Source of the DNA: JANQQC01 sp965262255
Lineage (GTDB): Bacteria; Pseudomonadota; Alphaproteobacteria; Caulobacterales; Hyphomonadaceae
Reading direction: 5' to 3'
NCBI GenBank assembly: GCA_965262255.1
Contig: OZ253505.1
Span: 1,922,001 to 1,986,000, forward strand
Length of the DNA stretch: 64,000 nt
A model generated the notes under the pieces. It saw nothing but the letters and a program-made list of their open reading frames with translations, ran no database searches and had not been told where the DNA came from. Made by a program: the position numbers and the translations under genes. Shown piece after piece: positions 8,448 through 17,464 of the stretch. Positions within the stretch are counted from its first letter, which is position 1, and each line of letters begins with the position of its first letter.

Positions 8448-9307
8448 ATAAAGTGGATGTTTCGTTCGAATTTTTTCCGCCGAATTCCGAGCAATCGGAG
8501 TCACGGCTTTGGGACTGTCTTACTCTGTTGAAGCCTGCAAATCCAAGATTTGTGTCTGTAACTTACGGTGCGGGGGGTACGACACGCGAAAGGACACTGA
8601 GGACAGTGAGTCGCATCGTTAAGGAGACTAAGTTAGCGCCTGCAGCCCATGTCACTTGCGTAGGGGCTTCGAAAACTGAAGTTAAATCCGTAATCGAACA
8701 ATATTGGCAAGCCGGTGTCGGACATATTGTTGCGCTTAGAGGGGATTCGCCAGCAGGTATAGAGAGAGAATTTGAACCCCACCCAGCCGGATATCAAAAT
8801 TCGATAGAACTAATTGAAGGGATTCGAGCGCACCGGCCAGATTTAGGAAAGTGTTTTGAAATCTCTGTCTCAGCTTATCCCGAACCCCATCCCGAAAGTA
8901 AAGGGTGGGCATCAGACATGGAGATTCTAAAAGCTAAGCAAGATGCCGGAGCCGATCGAGCGATTACTCAGTTTTTCTACGATCCTGACGATTACTTTAG
9001 GTTATTAGACAAAGCCCAAGACAAGGGGGTTTGTATGCCCATTGTTCCGGGAATAATGTTACAGTCAAATATAGATGCTCTAAAGAGAATGGCATCAATG
9101 GTCGGAGCAAAAATTCCGACCTGGGTGGTCAATTCTTATGAGGGATTGGAAAACGACACATCTGCACGAGTACAGGCTGCCGCACAAATAGCAGCCAAAG
9201 TGGCGTTGGAACTACGCGACAAGGGCGTCAAAGAATTTCATTTCTATACCTTGAATAGGGCGCAAACTGCCTTGGCAACGTGCAATAAACTTGGACTCAT
9301 AGCGTGA
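8444..9307 (+). CDS. metF: Methylenetetrahydrofolate reductase
   Basis: A 287-residue flavoprotein that reduces 5,10-methylene-THF to 5-methyl-THF, the methyl donor for MetH. Motifs seen: VSFEFFPP at the N-terminus, SVTYGAGG, HVTCVG, ALRGDSP, and ADRAITQFFYD before the C-terminal NRAQTALATCNKLG. The ATG overlaps the regulator stop (ATGA), and the two-part methionine synthase follows after 17 bp, so enzyme and methyl acceptor are made together. Confidence 0.97.
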   Translation: MNKVDVSFEFFPPNSEQSESRLWDCLTLLKPANPRFVSVTYGAGGTTRERTLRTVSRIVKETKLAPAAHVTCVGASKTEVKSVIEQYWQAGVGHIVALRGDSPAGIEREFEPHPAGYQNSIELIEGIRAHRPDLGKCFEISVSAYPEPHPESKGWASDMEILKAKQDAGADRAITQFFYDPDDYFRLLDKAQDKGVCMPIVPGIMLQSNIDALKRMASMVGAKIPTWVVNSYEGLENDTSARVQAAAQIAAKVALELRDKGVKEFHFYTLNRAQTALATCNKLGLIA

Positions 9308-9324
9308 ATTAAGGAGAACCAATA

Positions 9325-10383
9325 ATGGAACAATTACGCAGAATAAAAGCCTTCGAATCTATAGCGCGTCAGCGAGTTTTAATTTTAGATGGAGCAATGG
9401 GGACTCAAATTCAAAATTTCAATTTTGAGGAAGATGATTTTCGCGGGTTGGAGTTTGAGAAGTCTGATAAATTATTAAAAGGATGCAATGATTTACTTAA
9501 TCTCACGCAACCCGAGGTTATTCATAGAATTCACAAAAACTATATTGAAGCTGGGGCTGATTTTATTGAGACTAATACTTTCTCCGCCACCTCGGTGGCC
9601 CTGGAGGATTATGACTTACAAGACGTTGCTGGCATAATAAGTGAAGCCGGCGCAAGGATTGCTCGTGAAGCAGCGGACGAAATTGAAAAAGGTTCTGATC
9701 GAAAAATAGGTGTACTGGGTGCTCTAGGTCCAACGAATAAAACACTGTCAATATCTCCGAAAGTTAGTGATCCCGGATATCGAGACATAAGTTTCGATGA
9801 AATGCGTAAAGCGTATTTCGTTCAAGCGAAAGCCATGCAACCTTTTTTGGATTTCTTTTTGATTGAGACGGTTTTTGATACGCTCAATGCAAAAGCCGCA
9901 ATTAAGGCGATCTTTGATTTAAGAGAGGAAACAGGAATCTATCTTCCTGTGATTATATCTGGCACGATTACAGATGCTTCTGGTCGAACGCTATCCGGCC
10001 AAACTCCAGAGGCGTTCTGGTATTCAGTTAGACATGTGCGTCCGTGGGCCATTGGATTAAACTGCGCTCTCGGGGCAAACTTAATGAGACAACATATTGA
10101 AACACTTTCTCGTATCGTTGATACAAGAGTTATTGCGTATCCAAACGCTGGTTTGCCTGATGAGTTTGGAGAATATGTTGAAACGCCAATGGAGACTGCA
10201 AAACATTTGTCCGAATGGGCAAATGACGGTCTGGTGAATATTGTCGGAGGTTGTTGTGGAACGACCCCGGAGCATATAAGAGCCATTAGGGAACAAACAG
10301 CGACCAAATCGGCGCGAGTAATTTCAGCGAAGAATTCTGGCCTTAAATTATCTGGGTTAGAACCATTAAACTTAGCGGCTTGA
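9325..10383 (+). CDS. metH: Methionine synthase part 1: homocysteine S-methyltransferase domain
   Basis: A 352-residue protein equal to the N-terminal domain of E. coli MetH. It has LILDGAMGTQIQ, an ETNTFSAT motif, SGTITDASGRTLSGQ, and the zinc-site cysteines in LNCALG and GGCCGTTPEH. The domain binds Zn and homocysteine. Start supported by AAGGAG 10 bases upstream. In several alphaproteobacterial groups MetH is split at exactly this point, so it is not a broken gene: a 38-bp gap and a new start separate it from part 2. Confidence 0.95.
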   Translation: MEQLRRIKAFESIARQRVLILDGAMGTQIQNFNFEEDDFRGLEFEKSDKLLKGCNDLLNLTQPEVIHRIHKNYIEAGADFIETNTFSATSVALEDYDLQDVAGIISEAGARIAREAADEIEKGSDRKIGVLGALGPTNKTLSISPKVSDPGYRDISFDEMRKAYFVQAKAMQPFLDFFLIETVFDTLNAKAAIKAIFDLREETGIYLPVIISGTITDASGRTLSGQTPEAFWYSVRHVRPWAIGLNCALGANLMRQHIETLSRIVDTRVIAYPNAGLPDEFGEYVETPMETAKHLSEWANDGLVNIVGGCCGTTPEHIRAIREQTATKSARVISAKNSGLKLSGLEPLNLAA

Positions 10384-10421
10384 TGTTTCGAGTAATTAGA
10401 GTACTTACATAGAGAACATAA

Positions 10422-13040
10422 ATGACAGGCGATGTTTCAAGCCGTTTTATAAACATCGGCGAGCGGACGAATGTTACTGGTTCAGCGCGGTTTAGAAGGC
10501 TGATCACGAACGGAAATTTCGACGAGGCCGTTGAGGTCGCAAGAGATCAGGTTCGTAATGGAGCGCAGATCTTAGATGTGAATATGGACGACGGCATGCT
10601 AGATGGTGTCGTTGCAATGCGGACGTTCCTCAATTTGATTGCAGCTGAACCTGATATTGCTCGCATCCCGATAATGATTGACTCGTCTAAATGGGAGGTC
10701 ATTGAAGCAGGACTTCAATGTGTGCAAGGAAAACCGATAGTTAATTCGATTAGTCTTAAAGAAGGTGAGGGGATATTTCTAGAACAAGCAAAATTAGCGT
10801 CTTCTTATGGTGCAGCCGTTGTAGTAATGGCGTTTGACGAGGAAGGCCAGGCAGAATCTGCTACACGCCGTGTGGAAATTTCCCAAAGGGCCTACAAATT
10901 ACTTACTAAGAAACTCAATTTTTCTGCTGAGGAGATTATTTTTGATCCAAATATATTTGCTGTTGCGACGGGAATGGCTGAACACGACAATTATGGTGTT
11001 GAATTTATGGAGGCAACTCGGAAAATAAAAATTGTTTGTCCGGGGTCGTATATAAGTGGAGGCCTTTCTAATGTAAGTTTTTCGTTTCGGGGAAATGAAA
11101 CCGTCCGGCGAGCGATGCATTCAGTTTTTCTGTATCATGCAATTCGTGCCGGTTTAGATATGGCGATAGTGAATGCGGGACAGCTAGATATATATGACCA
11201 AATTGACAAAGAGCTTCGCGAATGCGTTGAAGATGTAATTCTAAATCGTCGTTCTGATGGCACATCGAGATTGCTTGAGCTAGCCTCGAAAGTTAAGTCG
11301 ACCTCAACCAAAGAGTCGAAAAAGGATTTATCGTGGCGAAAAGAGTCCGTTGAAAAAAGGCTAGAGTACGCATTGCTCCACGGAATCGCCGATAATATCG
11401 AAGAGGATGCGGAAGAAGCGCGCCTAAAAGTTGACCGTCCGCTAGACGTTATTGAAGGCCCCTTGCTAGATGGAATGAATGTAGTAGGAGATCTATTTGG
11501 TGAAGGAAAGATGTTCCTGCCTCAAGTTGTTAAGTCAGCGAGAGTAATGAAAGCCGCTGTCAATTACCTAGAACCCTATATTGAAGCAGAGAAAGCAGGA
11601 GATGAAAAAGGTTTTTCGTCAAAAGGAAAAATTCTTCTCGCTACCGTCAAAGGGGATGTTCACGATATTGGAAAAAATATTGTCGGTGTCGTGCTGGCTT
11701 GCAATGGGTATGAAATAATTGATTTAGGAGTAATGGTTCCTGCTGACCAAATTCTTGATACGGCGCTAGAACATAATTGTAACGTAATTGGATTAAGTGG
11801 ATTGATAACACCTAGCCTCGATGAAATGATTTACGTGGCTCGCGAAATGCAAAAAAGAAATATGGACACGCCTTTACTGATTGGGGGAGCGACAACGTCT
11901 CCAGCTCATACAGCTGTTAAGATCGAACCTGCTTATTCAAATGCTCCCGTTCTACATGTCTCTGACGCTTCCAGATCGGTAGGCGTCGTTAGTGCAATGC
12001 TAGACGACGTGCAAAAAAAGAAAGTCTGGGAAGAGAGCAAGCTCAAGTTTCATAGAATGCGAGAATCAAGATCAGGAGGATCTGTAGTTAAGAGATTGCC
12101 AATAGAAGTTGCCCGTGAGCGGGCGGATCCAGTAAAGACACCGGATGCAGTTCGACCTAAATCATTGGGGATTCATCAACTTGAACACATTGAACTCACG
12201 GAAGTTGCAAAATTTATTGACTGGACTCCGTACTTCGCGAGCTGGGATATAGCGGGTCGTTACCCAGCAATTCTGAATGATGATGTTGTAGGGGAAGCAG
12301 CCCGAACATTGTGGCAAGATACCCAAGAGATGCTTGAACAAATATTAAACGAATCTTGGTTCTCTCTCCAAGCCGTAACCGGGTTCTGGGAGGCCCACCG
12401 AGACGGCGATGACATAGTGGTTGGAAATACCCACAAGTTGTTTACGCTTCGCCAGCAGATCGATAAATCGAACGGCAAGCCAAATGTCGCTCTAGCGGAC
12501 TTTATAGCGCCTGAACGAGACAATATTGGTGCTTTCTGCGTGACTGCTGGTCATAAGCCTGATGAGATTGCCGAGACGTTCAAGGCAGACGGTGACGACT
12601 ATCGAGCAATAATGGTTAAAGCACTAGGCGATCGTTTTGCGGAGGCTTTGGCAGAGTATACACACCACCGAGTTCGTACAAAGCTTTGGGGATACGCCCC
12701 GCTTGAAAACCTTACCAATGATGATCTCATACGCGAAAAGTATGCCGGAATTAGGCCAGCGCCCGGTTACCCTTGTCAACCCGATCATACCGAGAAAAAG
12801 ACCATCTTTGAGCTGCTTGAAGTCGAACAGCGAATCAGTGTATCATTAACGTCAAATTATGCTATGTTTCCTGCTTCTAGCGTGTCGGGCCTTTACTTCG
12901 CTCACGGACGATCGCACTATTTTTCGGTCGGCAAGATAGAGAGAGACCAAGTAGAGGATTATGCGTCACGAAAGGGCTGGACTAAGGAAGTAGCCGAAAA
13001 ATGGTTAGCGCCTATACTGAACTATGAATCAGGGCAATGA
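10422..13040 (+). CDS. metH: Methionine synthase part 2: pterin-, cobalamin- and AdoMet-binding domains
   Basis: An 872-residue protein carrying the rest of cobalamin-dependent methionine synthase. Order: pterin-binding domain (INIGERTNVTGS, DVNMDDGM, MIDSSKWEVIEAGLQ), the cap and cobalamin domain with the Co-ligating motif DVHDIGKNIV near residue 415 and GLSGLITPSLDEM, and the reactivation domain with RPAPGYPCQPDHTEK near 785. It completes the enzyme with the product of the preceding gene. No cobalamin or SAM riboswitch is seen upstream; the operon is probably controlled at 7428-7458. Confidence 0.96.
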   Translation: MTGDVSSRFINIGERTNVTGSARFRRLITNGNFDEAVEVARDQVRNGAQILDVNMDDGMLDGVVAMRTFLNLIAAEPDIARIPIMIDSSKWEVIEAGLQCVQGKPIVNSISLKEGEGIFLEQAKLASSYGAAVVVMAFDEEGQAESATRRVEISQRAYKLLTKKLNFSAEEIIFDPNIFAVATGMAEHDNYGVEFMEATRKIKIVCPGSYISGGLSNVSFSFRGNETVRRAMHSVFLYHAIRAGLDMAIVNAGQLDIYDQIDKELRECVEDVILNRRSDGTSRLLELASKVKSTSTKESKKDLSWRKESVEKRLEYALLHGIADNIEEDAEEARLKVDRPLDVIEGPLLDGMNVVGDLFGEGKMFLPQVVKSARVMKAAVNYLEPYIEAEKAGDEKGFSSKGKILLATVKGDVHDIGKNIVGVVLACNGYEIIDLGVMVPADQILDTALEHNCNVIGLSGLITPSLDEMIYVAREMQKRNMDTPLLIGGATTSPAHTAVKIEPAYSNAPVLHVSDASRSVGVVSAMLDDVQKKKVWEESKLKFHRMRESRSGGSVVKRLPIEVARERADPVKTPDAVRPKSLGIHQLEHIELTEVAKFIDWTPYFASWDIAGRYPAILNDDVVGEAARTLWQDTQEMLEQILNESWFSLQAVTGFWEAHRDGDDIVVGNTHKLFTLRQQIDKSNGKPNVALADFIAPERDNIGAFCVTAGHKPDEIAETFKADGDDYRAIMVKALGDRFAEALAEYTHHRVRTKLWGYAPLENLTNDDLIREKYAGIRPAPGYPCQPDHTEKKTIFELLEVEQRISVSLTSNYAMFPASSVSGLYFAHGRSHYFSVGKIERDQVEDYASRKGWTKEVAEKWLAPILNYESGQ

Positions 13041-13142
13041 CTCAGCCAGACATATGCTATATCAGGAATCTCAAAATTTTTTAGCCTTGCATGGTTGACA
13101 TATTAAGAATGCATCCCAAATAGATAAATCTAGGAGAATCGC

Positions 13143-13433
13143 ATGCCAGTTGAACAAATAGAATCGTCGCGGTTCAATCTATTCGCGGCACTTTTTGGGA
13201 TGATAAAAAGTATCTTCCAAAAAATTATAACGGTAATCTTGGCCGCCGTGCTAGTTGTAACTGCAGGCGTAGTGGCTTTCGGAGCCGCGGCTATTGGGTT
13301 GATGATGGGGATTGTCGCCATTCTGTTGCGTTTGAGCAATCGTAGGCGAACAAACCCTGTCCGCAAAACAGAGGATTCTGATACTCTGACGTTAGACGCA
13401 CGACCTACTCGCAGTGGATGGACAGTTGAATAA
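13143..13433 (+). CDS. Small membrane protein, unknown function
   Basis: A 96-residue protein of no family I recognise. It has an amphipathic N-terminus, one long Ala/Val/Gly-rich hydrophobic stretch (about residues 28-62) that could form one or two membrane segments, then RLSNRRR and a polar tail. AGGAG lies 7 bases before the ATG. It stands alone between metH and another small membrane protein. Confidence 0.65.
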   Translation: MPVEQIESSRFNLFAALFGMIKSIFQKIITVILAAVLVVTAGVVAFGAAAIGLMMGIVAILLRLSNRRRTNPVRKTEDSDTLTLDARPTRSGWTVE

Positions 13434-13537
13434 ACCCGAGGGTTTGTACTCTTTATAGCCTCATTTGACTGTCATTTGTTGCGTAAAGATTGTTTCAGTT
13501 TGTCAGTGTTTCCAATCTTTATTTGAGGAAAAATAAA

Positions 13538-13822
13538 ATGGGGGATTTCGAAGAAGAAGGAGAAGAAACTACTCTGGAAACGTTAGCAGTTTCGCTTTTT
13601 AAATTTGCTATTTTTGGATCGATTACGTTCGTTCTCGGTTGGTATTGCGTGACAGTAATAAGCGGTTCAGCAACACTTCTACAATGGATAGGATTCGTTT
13701 TTTGTATTCCGATGTTATTATATACTTTTATTAAATCTGGGTTCGCAATTACATTGGCTGGAATAGATATAATCGTTTACTTTTTGAGATTCGTCGAATT
13801 TATTATACGCAAGCGCGGCTAA
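13538..13822 (+). CDS. Small membrane protein, unknown function
   Basis: A 94-residue protein not recognised. An acidic N-terminus (MGDFEEEGEE) is followed by three hydrophobic stretches (about 20-40, 44-62, 64-86) and a basic end, RKRG. The ATG at 13538 is chosen because GAGGAA lies 7 bases upstream; an earlier TTG has no such support. Unusually AT-rich, convergent with tsaC. Confidence 0.6.
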   Translation: MGDFEEEGEETTLETLAVSLFKFAIFGSITFVLGWYCVTVISGSATLLQWIGFVFCIPMLLYTFIKSGFAITLAGIDIIVYFLRFVEFIIRKRG

Positions 13823-13870
13823 TCTCGTTAAAGAGTAAAGCAACAATAATAACCCGTGTTGTTCAGAAAT

Positions 13871-14806
13871 TTAACTGGTAGCTCTCTGTAAACGGTCATT
13901 GATTGCTGAACCAAGTCCTTCGTACGGAATCGGAACGACAGCAATTGAGTCAAAGGTCTCATCTAAATTTCGAAGCATTGCGAACAAATTGGATGCTGCT
14001 TCAGTTAAATTGCCTGTAGGTGAAAGGTTCAGCGTAGCATTCTTTGTTTCTCCAAACCCGAGAAGAGCTTCATTGGGTTTAGAATTAAGTACGTTTAATC
14101 TCAGTGTAGCACTTGGTGCATAATGTTTGAGTAATTGTCCTGGGGAAGAAGGGACTCTTACCTCGAAGTTGGCAAGTTCTATGTTACCAAGATGACTTTC
14201 TATTTCCTCATACGGAATAGCCCCCAATCTCAACAATCTAGCTTTTTCTTGTGTGCAATCAACAACTGTAGATTCAATACCCTTTGAACAGGGGCCATCA
14301 TCGATTATTAATTCGATTCTATCGCCTAAATCTTTAAGAACATGATCAGCACAAGTGGGACTAAGTCTTCCAGAAATATTTGCAGACGGTGCAACGATTG
14401 GTCTTCCAAATTCTCGTAATAAGCTTAAAGTAAATTGATTCTCGGGTACTCGAATTGCTATCGTATTCAATCCAGCCCTAGCTAATTCACAAACAGTTCC
14501 ATTTGGTTTAAAAGGAACCACGATAGTCAGCGATCCAGGCCAAAAGTTTTCAGCCAGCGAGAGTGCAGTTGTATTAAAATCGCCTTGTAAAATTGCGGCG
14601 TTTAGGTCGCTCACATGAGAAATAAGCGGGTTGAAAGAGGGTCGCCCTTTCACGTCATAGATTTTTGCTACGGCGTAACTATCTGTTGCGTCACCTCCAA
14701 GTCCGTATACAGTTTCTGTCGGTATTCCGACGAGGCCTCCTTTTTGAAGTATCTTAGCTGCTTGATAGCGACTAAATTCTGAAACTTTAGCAGTTACTTC
14801 TGACAT
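13871..14806 (-). CDS. tsaC: L-threonylcarbamoyladenylate synthase (Sua5/TsaC)
   Basis: Makes threonylcarbamoyl-AMP from Thr, bicarbonate and ATP for the t6A37 modification of ANN-decoding tRNAs. A 311-residue long (Sua5) form: YrdC-like domain with GLVGIPTETVYGLGGDAT, KGRPSFNPLISHV, APSANISGRLSPT and IDDGPCSKGIESTVVD, then a linker (SPGQLLKHYAPSATLRL) and a Rossmann-like Sua5 domain. Single gene, 24 bp upstream of the YceI/cytochrome operon on the same strand, so possibly read through from it. Confidence 0.95.
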   Translation of the reverse strand: MSEVTAKVSEFSRYQAAKILQKGGLVGIPTETVYGLGGDATDSYAVAKIYDVKGRPSFNPLISHVSDLNAAILQGDFNTTALSLAENFWPGSLTIVVPFKPNGTVCELARAGLNTIAIRVPENQFTLSLLREFGRPIVAPSANISGRLSPTCADHVLKDLGDRIELIIDDGPCSKGIESTVVDCTQEKARLLRLGAIPYEEIESHLGNIELANFEVRVPSSPGQLLKHYAPSATLRLNVLNSKPNEALLGFGETKNATLNLSPTGNLTEAASNLFAMLRNLDETFDSIAVVPIPYEGLGSAINDRLQRATS

Positions 14807-14830
14807 GATAAAGGGATGTATTTTTTCGAT

Positions 14831-16039
14831 TCACTCTTTTTGAGTCGCTAACACTTTTACATCTACGATTATCTGATCGCTAACCCATTCATTATCGGGG
14901 TCGCTGACTTGACCAAGATCTAAAGACTCTCGGCTGAGGATTGCTTGACCTTCCATTTGTGTTTTTTCGACAATCTGCGACAGTTCAAAGTCAAAAGGAA
15001 CAGTGACTTGACGGTCTTTGATTGTTAGTGTTGCTTGAGAGAAAAAATGGCCTGCGAAGTCTGAAAATTCGTCTACAGTGACCATGATTGTCGGGTAATT
15101 TGCCGAGTCGAACCATTCGGAGGAAGTAAGAGCCTCATCGTACAGACGTGAACCCGTTTTTACGGATGCACTTTGAAGGTTAACGGTAACGTGGGATTGA
15201 TCGGGTTCAAACATATGAAAATTTATATTCGCTGACCAGTTTTCGAAGATTCCTGAAAAGTTGTTACCGTCGTGAACTCCTGAAAACCGTATCTCTGAAT
15301 TGTCATAGTCTATGACATAGTTACCGGTATTGGGCAAAGCAGGTTCTTGTAATGCATCACCAGTGCGGGTCAAGTGATTTGAGCAGAGCGTGATTGAAAC
15401 AAAAATAAAAAAAGGTAAGACAATCGCGATTGCTACGTTCCGAAGGGAAATTGGGAATTTTCGAGCGATCAACATTCTGTGGAGGACACCTTCTTCGCCT
15501 GAGAATTGGTGCTTCACTGCTCCGGCTACGTGTAAGATTAATAAGGCTACAGTTGCCCAGACTAAAGCGGAATGAGCCGATTCTGCAATGGTATTAATAG
15601 AATCGACGTTAGAATTGTTGATTAGGGGGAGATGAGGCCAGCTAATGATGCCATACAATACAGTTGGCACTTGAAAATCAGTAGCTGTAGAGACATAAAC
15701 CCAACCAGACAATGGGATAACGAATAGAAGTACATAAAAGCCCGCGTGTACAAAGGACGCTAAAAACTTTTCTACCCGAGAAAGATCACTTGGCAAAGGA
15801 GGAGGTGGGTTCATCAATCTCCAAACAATTCGAGCAATTGTCAGAAACAAGACAGTTATGCCTAAGGATTTATGAAGTTGATAGAGGGATTCCTGTCCGG
15901 GTGCGCCGTCGGGAAGTTGGCTCATGTACCAGCCGATAGCGGCAATTAACACTAGTGATGCTACGGTAATCCAGTGTAACAGTATCGCAAACAGCGCATA
16001 TCGCTGAGATTCTTTGTGTTGGAGTTTCGGATTATTCAT
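14831..16039 (-). CDS. Cytochrome b561 fused to a YceI domain
   Basis: A 402-residue fusion. Residues ~10-190 are a four-helix cytochrome b561 with candidate haem histidines in LLHWITV, LHKSLG, FVHAGFY and ILHVAG. A further membrane segment (~200-222) leads to a C-terminal YceI domain (~240-402: NYVIDYDNSEIRFSG, SEWFDSANYPTIMVTV) that would face the periplasm. YceI proteins bind isoprenoid lipids in a lipocalin-like barrel; b561 proteins move electrons between membrane quinol and partners. A link to quinone-type lipids is inference. The start overlaps the preceding YceI gene by 8 bp. Confidence 0.92.
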   Translation of the reverse strand: MNNPKLQHKESQRYALFAILLHWITVASLVLIAAIGWYMSQLPDGAPGQESLYQLHKSLGITVLFLTIARIVWRLMNPPPPLPSDLSRVEKFLASFVHAGFYVLLFVIPLSGWVYVSTATDFQVPTVLYGIISWPHLPLINNSNVDSINTIAESAHSALVWATVALLILHVAGAVKHQFSGEEGVLHRMLIARKFPISLRNVAIAIVLPFFIFVSITLCSNHLTRTGDALQEPALPNTGNYVIDYDNSEIRFSGVHDGNNFSGIFENWSANINFHMFEPDQSHVTVNLQSASVKTGSRLYDEALTSSEWFDSANYPTIMVTVDEFSDFAGHFFSQATLTIKDRQVTVPFDFELSQIVEKTQMEGQAILSRESLDLGQVSDPDNEWVSDQIIVDVKVLATQKE

Positions 16040-16739
16040 CCTGTACGAACTCGCCAGTGAATTCCACGGTTACTTCATCTCCAATATAAGGAACAAATGC
16101 TCCCATCCCAAATTCTGATCGTTTGAATACTGTTACAGCATTGAAACCTAAGACATCTCGTTCGCCTAGCCATTGAAAGTTTGTTGCCCCATTAAATGTG
16201 ACATCGAGAGTTACTGGAGCCGTCACTCCTATAAGTGTTAGGTCTCCGGTGACTTTACCTGTACTGTTGCCGTTATGGACAGCTGAGGTCGAGACAAAGG
16301 AAATTTTCGGGAATTTATCGGAGTTTAACCATCGTTCGTTTCGAATAACGTCTTCGTCCCAAGTTTCAAAACTTGAGTTGGGGTGCCCTACTTTATAGTC
16401 TCCAGGGTAGTTTGTGACAACGCTAGTCGGATCAATACTTACTGTAATTGTTGAAGCTTCCGGTTTCTTAGCGTTGAACTCTAAAGTCGCGTCGAATTTG
16501 GAGAAGTTCATTCGATAGTTAGACAGGCCATTCGCATGTGTAACTTTGAACGTTAGGAATGCGTGATTCTTGTCAAGCAAGTACGTTGCAGAAGCAACGT
16601 CTTTTAAAACCTCTGCAAGCCCAACATCAGGGGCCATTTTATGCTCTACGACAGGTTTTTGCCCGTCCGACATTTCCCCACAAGCTACAATTAGCGAGAC
16701 TAAAGCGACTGCTATTGATGTATGTTTTATCATGGTCAT
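16032..16739 (-). CDS. YceI family lipoprotein
   Basis: A YceI domain preceded by a lipoprotein signal (SIAVALVSLIVACGEM, lipobox ending in Cys). The start at 16739 sits 4 bases after GGAG and 7 bp past the upstream stop; an ATG two codons later (16733) is equally possible. YceI signatures: ATYLLDKNHAFLTFKVTH, NYRMNFSKFDATLEF, RNERWLNSDKFPKISFVST, GDLTLIGVTAPVTLDVTFNG. Middle gene of a coupled three-gene YceI operon. Confidence 0.92.
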   Translation of the reverse strand: MTMIKHTSIAVALVSLIVACGEMSDGQKPVVEHKMAPDVGLAEVLKDVASATYLLDKNHAFLTFKVTHANGLSNYRMNFSKFDATLEFNAKKPEASTITVSIDPTSVVTNYPGDYKVGHPNSSFETWDEDVIRNERWLNSDKFPKISFVSTSAVHNGNSTGKVTGDLTLIGVTAPVTLDVTFNGATNFQWLGERDVLGFNAVTVFKRSEFGMGAFVPYIGDEVTVEFTGEFVQDE

Positions 16740-16746
16740 TACTCTC

Positions 16747-17364
16747 CTATTGGACTTGAACAAGTTCACCGCTAAACTCGATTCCCACTTCATCGCTAAT
16801 GAACGGGATCAAAACGGTCATCCCGAAATCAGACCGTTTGATAGTTCCTCTTGCATTGAAACCAATGAGGGTTCTGTCTCCGAATCTGCGTGATTTGCCT
16901 GAACCATTGAATTCTACGTCCAACTGCATAGATTTTTTGCTCCCAAGGAAATGTAAGTCTCCCGTTACAACTCCAGTACGCTCTCCTGTTCGTTTTACCG
17001 AAGTGGACTTAAAGCGAATTTCTTTGTATTCGCGAGCATTGAAATACTTAGAATCGTACAACAATTCGTTCTCCCAATCGACTTTCTTGGTGGGATCAGG
17101 CAAGTTGGTGTTAAGTGCAGTTAGGTTTATGATAGCGTGAACTTCCGATAGTTCCGGAGATTGAGCGTTAAAATCCAAATTAACGTCGACATCGGTAAAA
17201 TTGACTATGTAGTCTGATAGTCCGGCATGCTTGACAGAGAAAATTAGATAAGCGTGAGTTTTTTCAAGTGTATAAGAGTCTGTTGGAACTCCTTGCACGG
17301 GTTGAGCTACAGAGGAATGCCAAGAAAAGGCAAACAGAGCTATTACGGAAAGAAGAAGACGCAT
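16747..17364 (-). CDS. YceI family periplasmic protein
   Basis: A 205-residue YceI protein with a cleavable signal peptide (MRLLLSVIALFAF...SVA). The start at 17364 is chosen because the signal begins there; a longer frame to 17412 has no ribosome site. Signatures: YTLEKTHAYLIFSVKHAG, SDYIVNFTDVDVNLDFN, YFNAREYKEIRFKST, GDLHFLGSKKSMQLDVEF. First gene of the operon with a YceI lipoprotein and a b561-YceI fusion, so three YceI domains are made from one transcript. Divergent from the acyl-CoA dehydrogenase. Confidence 0.93.
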   Translation of the reverse strand: MRLLLSVIALFAFSWHSSVAQPVQGVPTDSYTLEKTHAYLIFSVKHAGLSDYIVNFTDVDVNLDFNAQSPELSEVHAIINLTALNTNLPDPTKKVDWENELLYDSKYFNAREYKEIRFKSTSVKRTGERTGVVTGDLHFLGSKKSMQLDVEFNGSGKSRRFGDRTLIGFNARGTIKRSDFGMTVLIPFISDEVGIEFSGELVQVQ

Positions 17365-17464
17365 TGGCTTAACCTTCAGATTTTGACTTAGAGCAACATA
17401 AAATAGTGTCAAAACTCATCTATAGCTATAATATAGCAAAAAGTTTTGAATCAGGGAGATTTTA

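Noticed and set aside
8200..10430. SAM or cobalamin riboswitch in the methionine operon
   Set aside because: metF overlaps the gene before it, and the gaps before the two metH parts (17 and 38 bp) are too short for any known riboswitch.
9325..13040. Frameshifted metH
   Set aside because: The two parts are separated by a stop, a 38-bp gap and a new start at a domain boundary, as in other alphaproteobacteria with split MetH.
13041..13142. TTGACA at 13095 as promoter of the small membrane protein
   Set aside because: No acceptable -10 at 16-18 bases; the nearest candidates are AAATAG and TAGATA.
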